Below are positions 33,344 through 43,200 of a stretch of 64,000 nucleotides of DNA, one piece after another. The stretch's first letter is position 1. Each line of letters opens with the position of its first letter. Under the pieces are notes generated by a model that worked only from the letters and a program-made list of their open reading frames with translations, did no database searches and was not told where the DNA came from. The position numbers were made by a program, and so were the translations under genes. This DNA is from CAZGDB01 sp964524705. Its GTDB lineage: Bacteria; Pseudomonadota; Gammaproteobacteria; Berkiellales; Berkiellaceae. The stretch spans positions 1-64,000 of the forward strand of contig CAZGDB010000001.1 in assembly GCA_964524705.1 (NCBI GenBank). Direction: 5' to 3'.

Positions 33344-34594
33344 TTAAGTTTGCTCTTGTAGACGCAATCCTTCTAAACGCACTTTATCGTTTACAACCGT
33401 TGCAACACAAGCATCAGACCAGACATTAAGCGCAGTTTCGACCATATCGATCACACTATAAAAAGGTAAAATAATCCCTAATAAGGCTATCGGAACATTC
33501 ATGCTAGCTAACAAACTCGCGCTTAGAAAAAAACAGCCCATCGGAACCCCTGCATTTCCCACGGCAGCGATCGTAGCGATAAAGATCCACAAGACCATAG
33601 TGCTCAAAGTAATATCAATGCCCTGATTTTGCATCAAATAAATAACCGTCGTAAAAATAAAAGCCGCGCATCCATTCATATTAATGCTGGTACAAAAAGG
33701 TAATACGAAACGACTAATACGCGGGTTGATATGCAGATTTTTCTCCGCAGTGGCCATCGTCACAGGTAAAGTGCCAGCTGAGGACTTAGAAAAGAATGCT
33801 AATGATAACGCAGGCAACATGGCACGCATGGTTACAAAAGGACGAATATGATTAAATTTTAGCCACAATGGCAAGATAACAAAGCCTTGTACAATATTAG
33901 CCAATACAACAATTGCTAAATATTCACCAATCCCTTGTAAATCCATGCCTTCTCGTAACTGTACGACGGTGGCCGTAATAAAACCATATAACCCAATAGG
34001 AATAATCGCGACCACCCCTGTCGTAATTGCCAAAAACAATCCATGTGCCCCTTTAAAAAAGTTCACCATTTCTTTACGTGGTTCTTCGTCTTTAATATAG
34101 CGAATCGCAATCCCCACGATAATCCCAATTAACAAAACCCCCATCACTTGATGTTCTACAAAAGGAGAAAAGATATTAGAGGGGATCATATTCAATACAT
34201 GTTGACTATAGCTACCCGCCACCGGTGTTTCTATAGCAGGCGCAGCCTCTATTAACAACTGTACGTTACTAGGATTAATTAAAAGATAAAGCCCACAACT
34301 CACAGCTGCTGCGACAATCGTTGTACTAACGGTATAAAATAATGTTCTTTGCCATACCGTTTGCATTCCGGCTGCTGCACTGTAACTAGAAACTGTGACA
34401 ATCAGTGATAAGGCAATAATGGGCATACTAATACATTTAAAAATTTTAATAAAAATATCAGAGATCAAGATCCCAAAAGATTGTAGGGCTGCAATATCAG
34501 ACAGTCCGCTTAAAACTCCCAGCACTATCGCCAAGAGATACAGGGCCGGCGCCCGATATGCTTTTGCTTTTTGAATACCCTGTTGCACACACAT
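33344..34594 (-). CDS. DAACS-family sodium:dicarboxylate/amino-acid symporter
   Basis: 416 aa with about eight membrane segments and two hairpin-loop regions. FSKSSAGTLPVTMATAE is the Ser-rich hairpin HP1, and TSINMNGCAAFIFTTV is the TM7 NMNG-type motif (sodium site). SstT, GltP and DctA all share this fold; substrate is probably Ser/Thr, Glu or a C4 acid but cannot be chosen here. Single gene with its own 62-base spacing from cioA. Confidence 0.88.
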   Translation of the reverse strand: MCVQQGIQKAKAYRAPALYLLAIVLGVLSGLSDIAALQSFGILISDIFIKIFKCISMPIIALSLIVTVSSYSAAAGMQTVWQRTLFYTVSTTIVAAAVSCGLYLLINPSNVQLLIEAAPAIETPVAGSYSQHVLNMIPSNIFSPFVEHQVMGVLLIGIIVGIAIRYIKDEEPRKEMVNFFKGAHGLFLAITTGVVAIIPIGLYGFITATVVQLREGMDLQGIGEYLAIVVLANIVQGFVILPLWLKFNHIRPFVTMRAMLPALSLAFFSKSSAGTLPVTMATAEKNLHINPRISRFVLPFCTSINMNGCAAFIFTTVIYLMQNQGIDITLSTMVLWIFIATIAAVGNAGVPMGCFFLSASLLASMNVPIALLGIILPFYSVIDMVETALNVWSDACVATVVNDKVRLEGLRLQEQT

Positions 34595-34698
34595 CTTTCA
34601 GTCTCAGAAGGTTATACTCGTTCAGGAGCATAACATAGATCTGAAAGAGGGCCAAAACCCCTCCTAAAAGGTGCAACTACAATTCGCATTAGGGCCGC

Positions 34699-34750
34699 TT
34701 TTGGAGTACACTCCAAAAAAAGCCCCCGATTTTTGGAGTATACTCTAAAT
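34699..34750 (+). promoter_or_regulatory. Two palindromic GGAGTA-ACTCC boxes before the AAA ATPase gene
   Basis: TTTTGGAGTACACTCCAAAA lies at 34699-34718. A near copy, TTTTGGAGTATACTCTAAAT, lies at 34731-34750 and overlaps the ATG at 34749. Centre-to-centre distance is 32 bases (about three helical turns). This looks like a paired operator. There is no ribosome site between it and the ATG. Confidence 0.65.
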
Positions 34751-35957
34751 GGATGTCTTAAGAATGACATTTCAGCGGCTTATTGCCGCACAACAAACCA
34801 CAACCTTTCGATTTTTGTATGAACACTTTACCCTCCAAGAACGCTTAATTGGTCTTATTGGCCCGCGAGGGGTAGGCAAAACTACGTTGCTCTTACAAAT
34901 TATTAAAACACGTTTTCCTGACCTACAGGGTGTCTTTTATTTTTCTGCGGACCATTTCTATTTTAATACCCACACGCTTTATGAGTTTATTGACACGCTC
35001 TATCAAACTGACAATATCACGACTTTCTTTATAGATGACATCCACAAATACCCCAATTGGAACCAAGAACTAAAAAATATCTATGACAGTTTTCCAATGA
35101 TTACCGTTATTTTTTCTGGCAGCTCTAGCTTAGACTTAGTCAAAGCCAGTTACGACCTCTCAAGACGCGCGCATTTACTAACATTACCGGGCTTATCGTT
35201 CAGAGAGTATCTCAACTTTACTACAAATCAATCTTTACCAATTATTAAACTAGAAGAACTATTACTGCAGCCTCTACACTATAATAATTTTTTATCTAGC
35301 ATCCCTCAATTAAAAGGTCACTTTAAAAAATATCTCTCTGCAGGATATTATCCATTCTTTCTACAAGGCTCAGACTCGTATTATGAAAAACTTCTGAAAA
35401 CAATAGAAAAAACAATCTTTGAAGATATTGCTAGTTTTTATAAATTAAAAACACAAAACCTCATCTTATTTAAAAAAATATTAACTTATTTTGCCACCAT
35501 AGAACCCGGCACTGTTAATCAACACAATTTAGCTAAAAACCTTTCTGTAGATAGTAAAACCGTAGCGCATTATTTATCTATTCTAGAAGAAACTAATTTA
35601 ATTCGTATTATTCACCCCTATGCCAAAGGCACCCCTATTTTACGCAAAGCAGAAAAAATATTTTTAAACAACACCACATTAAACGAGGCCCTAGTCAGCA
35701 CGACAGGACAACCCACGTCTATTGGGTTAACCCGCGAGCTTTTTTTCCTCCAAAATTTACAAAATGCACACATTGGAATTTTTTATTCAGATATTGGAGA
35801 CTATCGCACACAAACTACTTGCTTTGAAATCGGAGGTAAAAATAAAACACGCAAACAACTGCAAACGTCGACAATTCCAAGTTTCTTGGTGAAAGAAGAT
35901 AGTTTTTTCGCAACGCAAACAGAGCTCCCTTTATACCTCTTCGGGTTTCTCTATTAA
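34749..35957 (+). CDS. AAA ATPase, DUF4143-type
   Basis: 402 aa. P-loop GPRGVGKTT (38-46), Walker B FIDDIH (94-99) and sensor FSGSSS (about 121-126), followed by a winged helix (about 235-290) and a nuclease-like C-terminal part. This is the layout of the widespread AAA_14/DUF4143 proteins of unknown role. The first ATG overlaps a palindromic box and has no ribosome site; Met6 is an alternative. It converges on ogt with a 4-base overlap. Confidence 0.85.
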   Translation: MDVLRMTFQRLIAAQQTTTFRFLYEHFTLQERLIGLIGPRGVGKTTLLLQIIKTRFPDLQGVFYFSADHFYFNTHTLYEFIDTLYQTDNITTFFIDDIHKYPNWNQELKNIYDSFPMITVIFSGSSSLDLVKASYDLSRRAHLLTLPGLSFREYLNFTTNQSLPIIKLEELLLQPLHYNNFLSSIPQLKGHFKKYLSAGYYPFFLQGSDSYYEKLLKTIEKTIFEDIASFYKLKTQNLILFKKILTYFATIEPGTVNQHNLAKNLSVDSKTVAHYLSILEETNLIRIIHPYAKGTPILRKAEKIFLNNTTLNEALVSTTGQPTSIGLTRELFFLQNLQNAHIGIFYSDIGDYRTQTTCFEIGGKNKTRKQLQTSTIPSFLVKEDSFFATQTELPLYLFGFLY

Positions 35958-36430
35958 CACTGCTCTGCTTGTAATAATGCCATTTTTACCCCATTACCCC
36001 AGCGATAGCCTTGTTGACGACGATCAACATGCACCACCCGATGACAAGGAATACAATAGGCTATCTTATTCGCAGCAACAGCATTAGCGACTGCACGCAC
36101 TGCTTTAGGCATCTGTAATTTTTCAGCGAGTTCACTATAGGTTACTACAGTTCCAGTGGGTATCTGTCGTACTGCCTCCCAAACCTTTAATTGAAAAGGC
36201 GTCCCTTGCAAGAACAAAGGCACTACCGCTTGTTCTACAAAAATTCGCTCTATCCATGGTTGTGTGACCTCCACTGCTTCGGCTATTTGTGCCTTGGGCC
36301 ACCAAATGTGGAGTTGCGCAAGCCACGGCGTGTTACGCACACCGAAAGCTAAAGCAGCAACCCCCTGTGCAGTCAGTGCAATTTGCGTCTGCCCCCAAGG
36401 CGTTATATGGTTTCCATACTGCAGCTGCAT
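35954..36430 (-). CDS. ogt: Methylated-DNA-[protein]-cysteine S-methyltransferase
   Basis: 158 aa. The active-site motif IPCHRVV with acceptor Cys129 is intact, preceded by the helix-turn-helix with the Arg finger (KAVRAVANAVAANK). It removes alkyl groups from O6-alkylguanine in one suicide reaction. Length fits the Ogt/AGT class. Confidence 0.95.
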   Translation of the reverse strand: MQLQYGNHITPWGQTQIALTAQGVAALAFGVRNTPWLAQLHIWWPKAQIAEAVEVTQPWIERIFVEQAVVPLFLQGTPFQLKVWEAVRQIPTGTVVTYSELAEKLQMPKAVRAVANAVAANKIAYCIPCHRVVHVDRRQQGYRWGNGVKMALLQAEQC

Positions 36431-36502
36431 TTTTAGTTCTTTGCCTAATATTAAGCATGCTATAGTATAGTAACTAAGCCTTTAGACCAACCTGAGACCC
36501 AC

Positions 36503-37204
36503 ATGCTAGAACATTCTCATCCCCATGTAGAAGAACACAGTCGCCTATCTACATTAATTCGTGACTCTGTTATTGGGTTAGCAGATGGACTTACAGTTCC
36601 TTTTGCATTAGCGGCAGGATTAAGTGGTGCAACTAATGCCACAGATTTAATTGTCACTGCTGGTGTGGCTGAAATTGCTGCTGGTGCCATTGCGATGGGG
36701 CTCGGAGGGTATATGGCAGCCCGCACAGAGGCAGATCGATACCGTTCAGAATTACAACGTGAATGGCAAGAAGTAAAGGAAGTCCCTGAAATTGAAGCCA
36801 AAGAAGTCACTGATATTTTAGAAGATTATGGCCTCCCACATGCAGAAGCCCTTATGGTTACCACAGCCTTAAGACAAAACCCGGTGCGCTGGGTAGAATT
36901 TATGATGCGCTTTGAATTAGGCTTAGAAAAACCTAACCCTAAAGATCTAATACGCACGCCCTTAACAATCGGGGTTGCGTATATCTTAGGGGGATTCATT
37001 CCTTTATTACCCTACATTCTCTACACTACCGCCACAGATGCTTTGCCAATCTCTATTATCATGACGTTATGTGCACTCACCCTCTTTGGTGCGCTCAAAG
37101 GCCACTTCACTGGTATTCCAAAACTCAAAGCAGCACTACAAACCACGGCTATTGGTGGATTAGCCGCCGCTGTCGCCTATGGTGTTGCACGATTAATCAT
37201 GTAG
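36503..37204 (+). CDS. VIT1/CCC1-family transporter (iron/manganese)
   Basis: 233 aa. DSVIGLADGLTVPFALAAGL (TM1) and IAAGAIAMGLGGYMAARTEA (TM2) carry the conserved Asp, Gly and Met residues of the family. A charged cytosolic loop with Glu residues (about 75-130, metal-binding in VIT1) is followed by three more helices. It exports or stores Fe2+ or Mn2+. Metal specificity is not readable. Confidence 0.9.
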   Translation: MLEHSHPHVEEHSRLSTLIRDSVIGLADGLTVPFALAAGLSGATNATDLIVTAGVAEIAAGAIAMGLGGYMAARTEADRYRSELQREWQEVKEVPEIEAKEVTDILEDYGLPHAEALMVTTALRQNPVRWVEFMMRFELGLEKPNPKDLIRTPLTIGVAYILGGFIPLLPYILYTTATDALPISIIMTLCALTLFGALKGHFTGIPKLKAALQTTAIGGLAAAVAYGVARLIM

Positions 37205-37259
37205 CTTACAAACTTTAAGCGCCTATGTTATACTGCTGGCCTTCAAAGGGAGCACCACC

Positions 37260-39080
37260 ATGATTGAATTAAACGATATTTCTCTAAGCCGAGGCGCCAA
37301 ACAACTCCTCGAACATGCCACGGCGACAATTAATCCTGGTGAAAAGGTCGGCCTGATTGGCTCTAACGGTTCCGGAAAATCTAGTTTACTATCTTTATTG
37401 CGCGGTGAATTAAAAGAAGAAGCCGGAGAAGTATATCTGCCCAAACAATGGCGTGTATCTTCCGTCGCCCAAGAACTCGCCCACAGTGAAGTCTCCGCTT
37501 TAAATTTTGTACTCTCAGGCGATACTGAATGGCAAAAAGTACAAGATGCCCTCACACATGCAGAAGAAACCTGTGATGTGGATGAAATTATTCGTTTACA
37601 TGAAGTCATGGAAAATATTGATGGCTATCGCACCTCTTCTAGAGCCAGCGAACTTTTACATGGTTTAGGATTTCCCCCAGAACAACACAACTGGCCTACG
37701 AACGCATTTTCCGGCGGTTGGCAAATGCGCCTTAACTTAGCGCGCGCCTTGATGAAACCTTGTGAACTCATGCTGCTAGATGAACCCACTAACCATTTAG
37801 ACTTAGATGCGATTGTTTGGCTAGAACGCTGGTTACAACGCTTTACAGGCACTTTAATTATTATTGCCCATGATAGTATCTTTTTAGATGCTGTTGTGAA
37901 CAAAATTATCTGGGTAGATAATAAACAACTCACCTCTCACAAAGGGAACTATAGTGACTTTTTAGTCTGGCGCGCAGAAAAACTAGCGCTCCAACAAAAA
38001 GTCTTTGAGCAACAACAAAGAAAACGCGCCCACTTACAATCCTTTATCGATCGCTTTAAAGCCAAAGCCAGCAAGGCAAAACAAGCACAATCCCGTATGA
38101 AAATGCTCAGTAAAATGGAAGTCGTGGCAAATGTCCAAGCTGCCTCCAGCATCCAGTTTAGTTTGCCTGCAGCACCTGATTGCCCTAATCCGGTATTACA
38201 ACTCAGAGAAGCCACCTTAGGCTATCCTGGACGTGCCATTTTGAAAGATATTAATTTACATTTATCCCCACAAGATCGTATTGGATTACTGGGAGCCAAT
38301 GGTGCCGGTAAATCTACACTCATGAAAATCCTTTCTGGTGAAATCAATCCATTGGTAGGAACACTCGGGAAAAATACTAAATTAAAAATTGGGTATTTTG
38401 CACAGCATCAAGTCGAATCTTTAGAACTAGACCAAACCCCTTTATGGCATTTAAGTAATCATGGCCCTAAAGCCACACCGCAAGCCATTCGTTCTTTTTT
38501 AGGATCTTTTGGGTTTAGTGGAGATCTGGCCTTTACACCCGTTGGCGTATTTTCCGGTGGTGAAAAAGCACGATTAGTGCTTTGTATGCTAGCTTGGCTA
38601 AAACCACACTTGTTATTACTCGATGAACCAACCAACCATCTAGACTTAGAAATGCGCGAAGCTTTAACCTTAGCATTACAAGAGTTTGAAGGAGCCGTCG
38701 TTCTGGTCTCACATGATCGACAACTATTGGATGCCGTAGTAGATACGTTTTGGATTGTTTCTAATGGGACTGTAACACCATTTGAAGACGATCTAGAAGC
38801 CTATGCCACCTGGCTCTTCAAAGAACGTAAAAAAGAAATGGAAAAACCAACAACCACCACTAGTGCCGCATCTCAGCAAAAAGCCACTTTCAAAATGTCC
38901 CAATTGGAAAAAGATATCCAAGCAACACAACAAAAAATTGCTACACTGGAACAACAGCTTGCAGACCCTACCCTTTATGAAGCCAGCAACCACACATTAT
39001 TCACTCGTTTAAGCAGTGATAAAAAAGTACTGGAAGAACAACTCAATGTGCTAGAAGCAACCTGGTATGCTCAATTATAA
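37260..39080 (+). CDS. ABC-F family ATPase, YheS/Uup-like
   Basis: 606 aa, two ABC domains: GSNGSGKSS, FSGGWQMR, LLDEPTNHLD; then GANGAGKST, FSGGEKAR, LLDEPTNHLD. The long linker (about 215-290) and a C-terminal coiled coil (about 540-606) match YheS/Uup types, which act on the ribosome or at branched DNA. Both ATP sites look complete. AGGGAG lies upstream of the ATG. Its end overlaps the GyrI-like gene by 6 bases. Confidence 0.92.
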   Translation: MIELNDISLSRGAKQLLEHATATINPGEKVGLIGSNGSGKSSLLSLLRGELKEEAGEVYLPKQWRVSSVAQELAHSEVSALNFVLSGDTEWQKVQDALTHAEETCDVDEIIRLHEVMENIDGYRTSSRASELLHGLGFPPEQHNWPTNAFSGGWQMRLNLARALMKPCELMLLDEPTNHLDLDAIVWLERWLQRFTGTLIIIAHDSIFLDAVVNKIIWVDNKQLTSHKGNYSDFLVWRAEKLALQQKVFEQQQRKRAHLQSFIDRFKAKASKAKQAQSRMKMLSKMEVVANVQAASSIQFSLPAAPDCPNPVLQLREATLGYPGRAILKDINLHLSPQDRIGLLGANGAGKSTLMKILSGEINPLVGTLGKNTKLKIGYFAQHQVESLELDQTPLWHLSNHGPKATPQAIRSFLGSFGFSGDLAFTPVGVFSGGEKARLVLCMLAWLKPHLLLLDEPTNHLDLEMREALTLALQEFEGAVVLVSHDRQLLDAVVDTFWIVSNGTVTPFEDDLEAYATWLFKERKKEMEKPTTTTSAASQQKATFKMSQLEKDIQATQQKIATLEQQLADPTLYEASNHTLFTRLSSDKKVLEEQLNVLEATWYAQL

Positions 39081-39566
39081 GGCGATCCCAACATAAAGAT
39101 GCACCACCGCTTTGGTATGGTCTACGGTCTCATCATCATATACCTCAAAATCAGTCTTATAGGTCCGTTTACCGCCTAACTCTGCCTCTGATAATTGACC
39201 AATGGCTTCCCACGCTTGTGCCGCGACCCGCATCATCGGACCAGGATCTGGCGTAAACTGAATATAGGTTTGTGCAGGGATGGTATGTGTGGTTAAACCC
39301 TCTGGAACATGCTGAAAAGAATCTACCTCTTCTCCTATAAAATAGGTATACGCACCCATATGATCTGACTCATAATCTGTATAAGCAAAAATAGTCATAT
39401 CCGTATCCAACGCATCCACAATTTTTTCTGATATATTTTCACTAAAATAGCGTCGTAAACAAGGTAAAATTTTAGCTGTGGCAGGATCTTGTTCTTCTTG
39501 ATGACTGGTACGAACCGACAGCCCAATTAATTTGATTTCTGGACATTCTACAATTGTTTTTTCCAT
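39075..39566 (-). CDS. GyrI-like/effector-binding domain protein (second copy)
   Basis: 163 aa and a clear paralogue of the protein at 22370-22858: LIGLSVRTSHQEEQDPATAK, YTDYESDHMGAYTYFIGEEV and TDFEVYDDETVDHTKAVV align segment by segment. It stands alone, away from the GNAT/kinase cluster, so the pair probably arose by duplication before moving apart. Confidence 0.82.
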   Translation of the reverse strand: MEKTIVECPEIKLIGLSVRTSHQEEQDPATAKILPCLRRYFSENISEKIVDALDTDMTIFAYTDYESDHMGAYTYFIGEEVDSFQHVPEGLTTHTIPAQTYIQFTPDPGPMMRVAAQAWEAIGQLSEAELGGKRTYKTDFEVYDDETVDHTKAVVHLYVGIAL

Positions 39567-39622
39567 ATCAAGCCCCTTACCACTAATATTATTAGTAGTG
39601 TACCTAAAAAAAGCCGCTCATA

Positions 39623-40204
39623 CTAGGGGGACAGCAACACCTTTTTAAAATGCCCAGATTCTAATCTATACGCAAAAACCTCTGATAAAGTATCCAAACG
39701 TACGGCATAAAACATAAACTGTTTGGGCACGATTCTAAAGCCACAATAAAACGGATCTAAAGGGATAGGCTGCCCTTCATACTGCTTGGTTAAAGCTGTT
39801 TTTTTATCTTCTAAAGTTTGCATCGTATCAATCACTTGTGCAGAAGTTTCTGCATAAGCACTAAAGCGTAATTGCGCCTCTCTGGGATAACTGTCCCAAT
39901 AAATTTTATTTTCAGCTGCTGTTAAAGCAACCACATCACCCTCTATCACCACTTCTCGTTGTTTTAAAGCCAACCAAAAAACAATACTCGCCAAGGGTGT
40001 ATGCATCAGATCTTGTACCTTACGGGTTCCCTTTTGAGTAAAAAACAAAATCCCCTCTTCGTTCATCTCACGAATCGCGACCACACGGTTATGCGGCTCA
40101 CTTTGCAAACCAGTAGTGGCTAACACTGCAGATCTAGCGCTGGGCGCGCCCAACTGCTGCTCTTCTTCTAGCCATTTTTCTAAAATGTTTATTGGTGCCA
40201 TCAT
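39623..40204 (-). CDS. PdxH-like pyridoxamine-phosphate oxidase family protein
   Basis: 193 aa from ATG 40204, chosen because AGGAAG lies 5 bases upstream; an earlier in-frame ATG would overlap the giant gene. The flavin-binding block NRVVAIREMNEEGILFFTQ and KVQDLMHTPLASIVFWL matches PdxH, and the C-terminus ends in the domain that follows in true PdxH. It would oxidise PNP or PMP to PLP. The final RLxP-type PdxH ending is altered (FKKVLLSP), so a related oxidase is possible. It is only 22 bases after the giant gene. Confidence 0.8.
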   Translation of the reverse strand: MMAPINILEKWLEEEQQLGAPSARSAVLATTGLQSEPHNRVVAIREMNEEGILFFTQKGTRKVQDLMHTPLASIVFWLALKQREVVIEGDVVALTAAENKIYWDSYPREAQLRFSAYAETSAQVIDTMQTLEDKKTALTKQYEGQPIPLDPFYCGFRIVPKQFMFYAVRLDTLSEVFAYRLESGHFKKVLLSP

Positions 40205-40226
40205 GATGCTTCCTGCCCTCTCTTTT

Positions 40227-43200
40227 TTAACGTGCGTGCATACTACCATCGAGATTGACAAGTTGAAACTTTAAACGATCCTCATCAAGAATTTTATTAG
40301 TCGACTTACTGCTGTCTGATGTAAAAGTCACAGTACGCACCACAGGTATGGCCTCTGGGATAGGTAGTACTGACGTGCCCTGTGTTTCTTTAAAACGATA
40401 TTGATGCCATAACACCCCTATATAAATCGCAGCAGTACCCAGTATCGCCAGACCTAATCCCGCCATATAAGCTGCAACGGCACTCACCCCAAAAAATAGA
40501 CCTGCACTACACAATAGACTTGCTGAAACCATAAGATAATAAAAATGTTTATAAATCTTCTCCACATTTAAGCTACGCTTCAATGTTTGAGGTGTTCGCC
40601 ATCGAGCAGGACGCACGCTCTGTATTGTATCAGCTGGAAACGCAATACCTGAACGAGAAATATATTGCAGCGGTGCTTTTACCATAGCATGGTTCAATAA
40701 CGCTTGCACGGGCCCATTTTGAGTAACAAATTTTAAAATGTTCGGAACGGTAAAAAGTGTAGTCCAAGAACGCTCTCTCTCTGTAGATAATAAATCTGCC
40801 ATATGAGACAAATCCGAATTCGATTGACGTTTTTTTATGCCGACTACTGTTTGATATAAAAATTTCTTACTTGTTTCAAAATATTCCAGCTCACTCCCCT
40901 CCCCACTAGCCGTCGCTAAAACATTTGCACTTAAAAATAAAACATCAATCTTATTTAACAAACGAGATGTCCCTGTATGATTTCTAAACCGCCCTAAAAG
41001 ACGTCGCCATAATTGTTTGTCCTCCTCTAGATCTCTATTTAAAATCTCAGCATGCGTCTGTAATAAAACATCATGAACTTGTGTCCAATCATTAGCTAAA
41101 TTAATACTATACAAGAGATCTTCTGCGGCTTGCCGGCGATCTAAAGATAAAAACTTTTTATTTAAATAAGCATTTAATAAAGCAACCGCACTACTTTTAT
41201 ATTCATAAAAATAACTCTTGTTTTCTAATCCATGGATCTTTTCTATTACCTGCCTTAAATCTACGCTCGCGCGCAAAAGAACTTGCTGTAAGACTGATTG
41301 ATTTAATTGAGGGTCTTGTAATGCCTGTTTTATATACCTGACATAAATATTACGCACATCCTGCTTAGCAGCAACTAAGGCTTGAAAATGCGCACCTTTT
41401 ATAAAATCAGAATATTCCGGTAAAACGAAATCTCCTTCAAGGGACTGATCCGCCGAGACACACTCTTTTTCTTCTAAAACAGCCTCTGAAAAAAGATATC
41501 CACCTTCTGTCATTTCAACCGTTTTAAAAAGGTTACTATTCTGACGCTTTTTATCACGTAAAAAATTCATCACATCATGCTCTGATATGATAGAACGCTG
41601 CTTTAGAGCCCCCAAGAAATACTTTAATCTTTGTTGTTGCGCTGATTCAGAATTCAAAAATAACAATAAAGCATCAATCGCTGCTTTTAACTTAACAGAA
41701 TGCGCAGGATCTGCACACTCAATATTTTCTTGTTCGAACAAAGAAGAAAACACTACATCCATCGTCAATTCAGAAGGAACATTTTTCATAGCCGATATCC
41801 ATGCTGGATGCAACATCAAGCAAACAAAAGCATAACTATCTTTAAGGCTTAAACCATAAAAGGCATCCACTAATGTTGCAGATAAAACTCGCGCACTATT
41901 AAAACGCTCTTGAATATCAGAGTGCGCCTCAAAAAACACTTGGATTTCTTTGTTTTTAGAAACAAAATCATTGAATATTTTTACAAAAAACTCCGGCTCA
42001 AAAAAATCAATCAACCTGAGGCTACTGTATTTTTCCAGCACTTCTAATATGGCATTTATATTTTCAACTTTTATAGGCTCTTTTTGTAACAAAGACACAA
42101 CGCCCGGATTATTAATGATGGATTTAAAAGCTTCTAACAAGTCTTTTAAAGTCCCACTCGGATTATAAACAAAATGACAAAAAGCATTAAAAAGCGCCAC
42201 GCATTCGTCTGAAGATAAAAGATTAAACAGACTTACCACTTTTCCGACTGTAGAATCCGTGTTAGAAAATTTAGCCAATACAAACTCTAAAATTTTAGAC
42301 CGCATCTTATTAAAAGCATACTGTTTTACATGAGCAACCCCAAAATCTTTTATTATACTTACACCACCAGTAGATAACATAGAAACCCACTTCGCCTGGC
42401 TATAAAGTTTGTTCGCGGTTTTTAACCACTGAATAATAGTATTAAATTTAGAGAAGTATTGTTCTATGCGAAGAAACAAAGCATTAAACCTACCCCAATC
42501 TTCCGCTTCAAAAATAGTAGAGGCTTCTTGTGTAAACTCAACAATATTTTTTTGTACGTCCTCAAGACTTGGAATTCTATTCATAACGAAAGCCGGAAGA
42601 ACAGAACTCAAAGAAACATACAATTCAGACAAGCCTTCATTAATAGGTACATGCAGGCTTTTGATGCCTTCAACCAAGTCTTTTTTGGAAATAATTTCAA
42701 ACCTAAAGAGCATGTTTAAAAAATATTTTGAAAAAGAAAGTTCACTTTTCTTAAAGGTCTCAAGATCTTCAATTAGACTTGTTATTTTTTCAAAAACCTT
42801 TCCTCCAATCTCATTGATATCCTGTAAGCCTGCTATATTTAAAAATAATTCAGACCAATTCAAAATCTCTTGTATATCCTGAACCTTCGCTGCTGAAAAA
42901 CGTTCTCTATTTTTTTTAAAAAAACTAAGATCTAAAGGAGGGATTATTGATGCCGTTTCAGAATCAATACCTCCAAACCATGGTCCTGTTATATTTTTAA
43001 AATTTTCACAACCAAGTTGATATAAAAAATTTCGAACCTGCGTTTCTTCATAAATCGGATTTTCATTTTCATACTCAGCCCAAGCTGCATAAATTTTCTT
43101 ATCAAAGTCATGCAAGCCTTCCAAGTACATTTTTTCTGAAAATTTTGTTTTCTCATGTAAAGTAAAAACATAAAGATCATACGCCAACGCAATCATTTTA

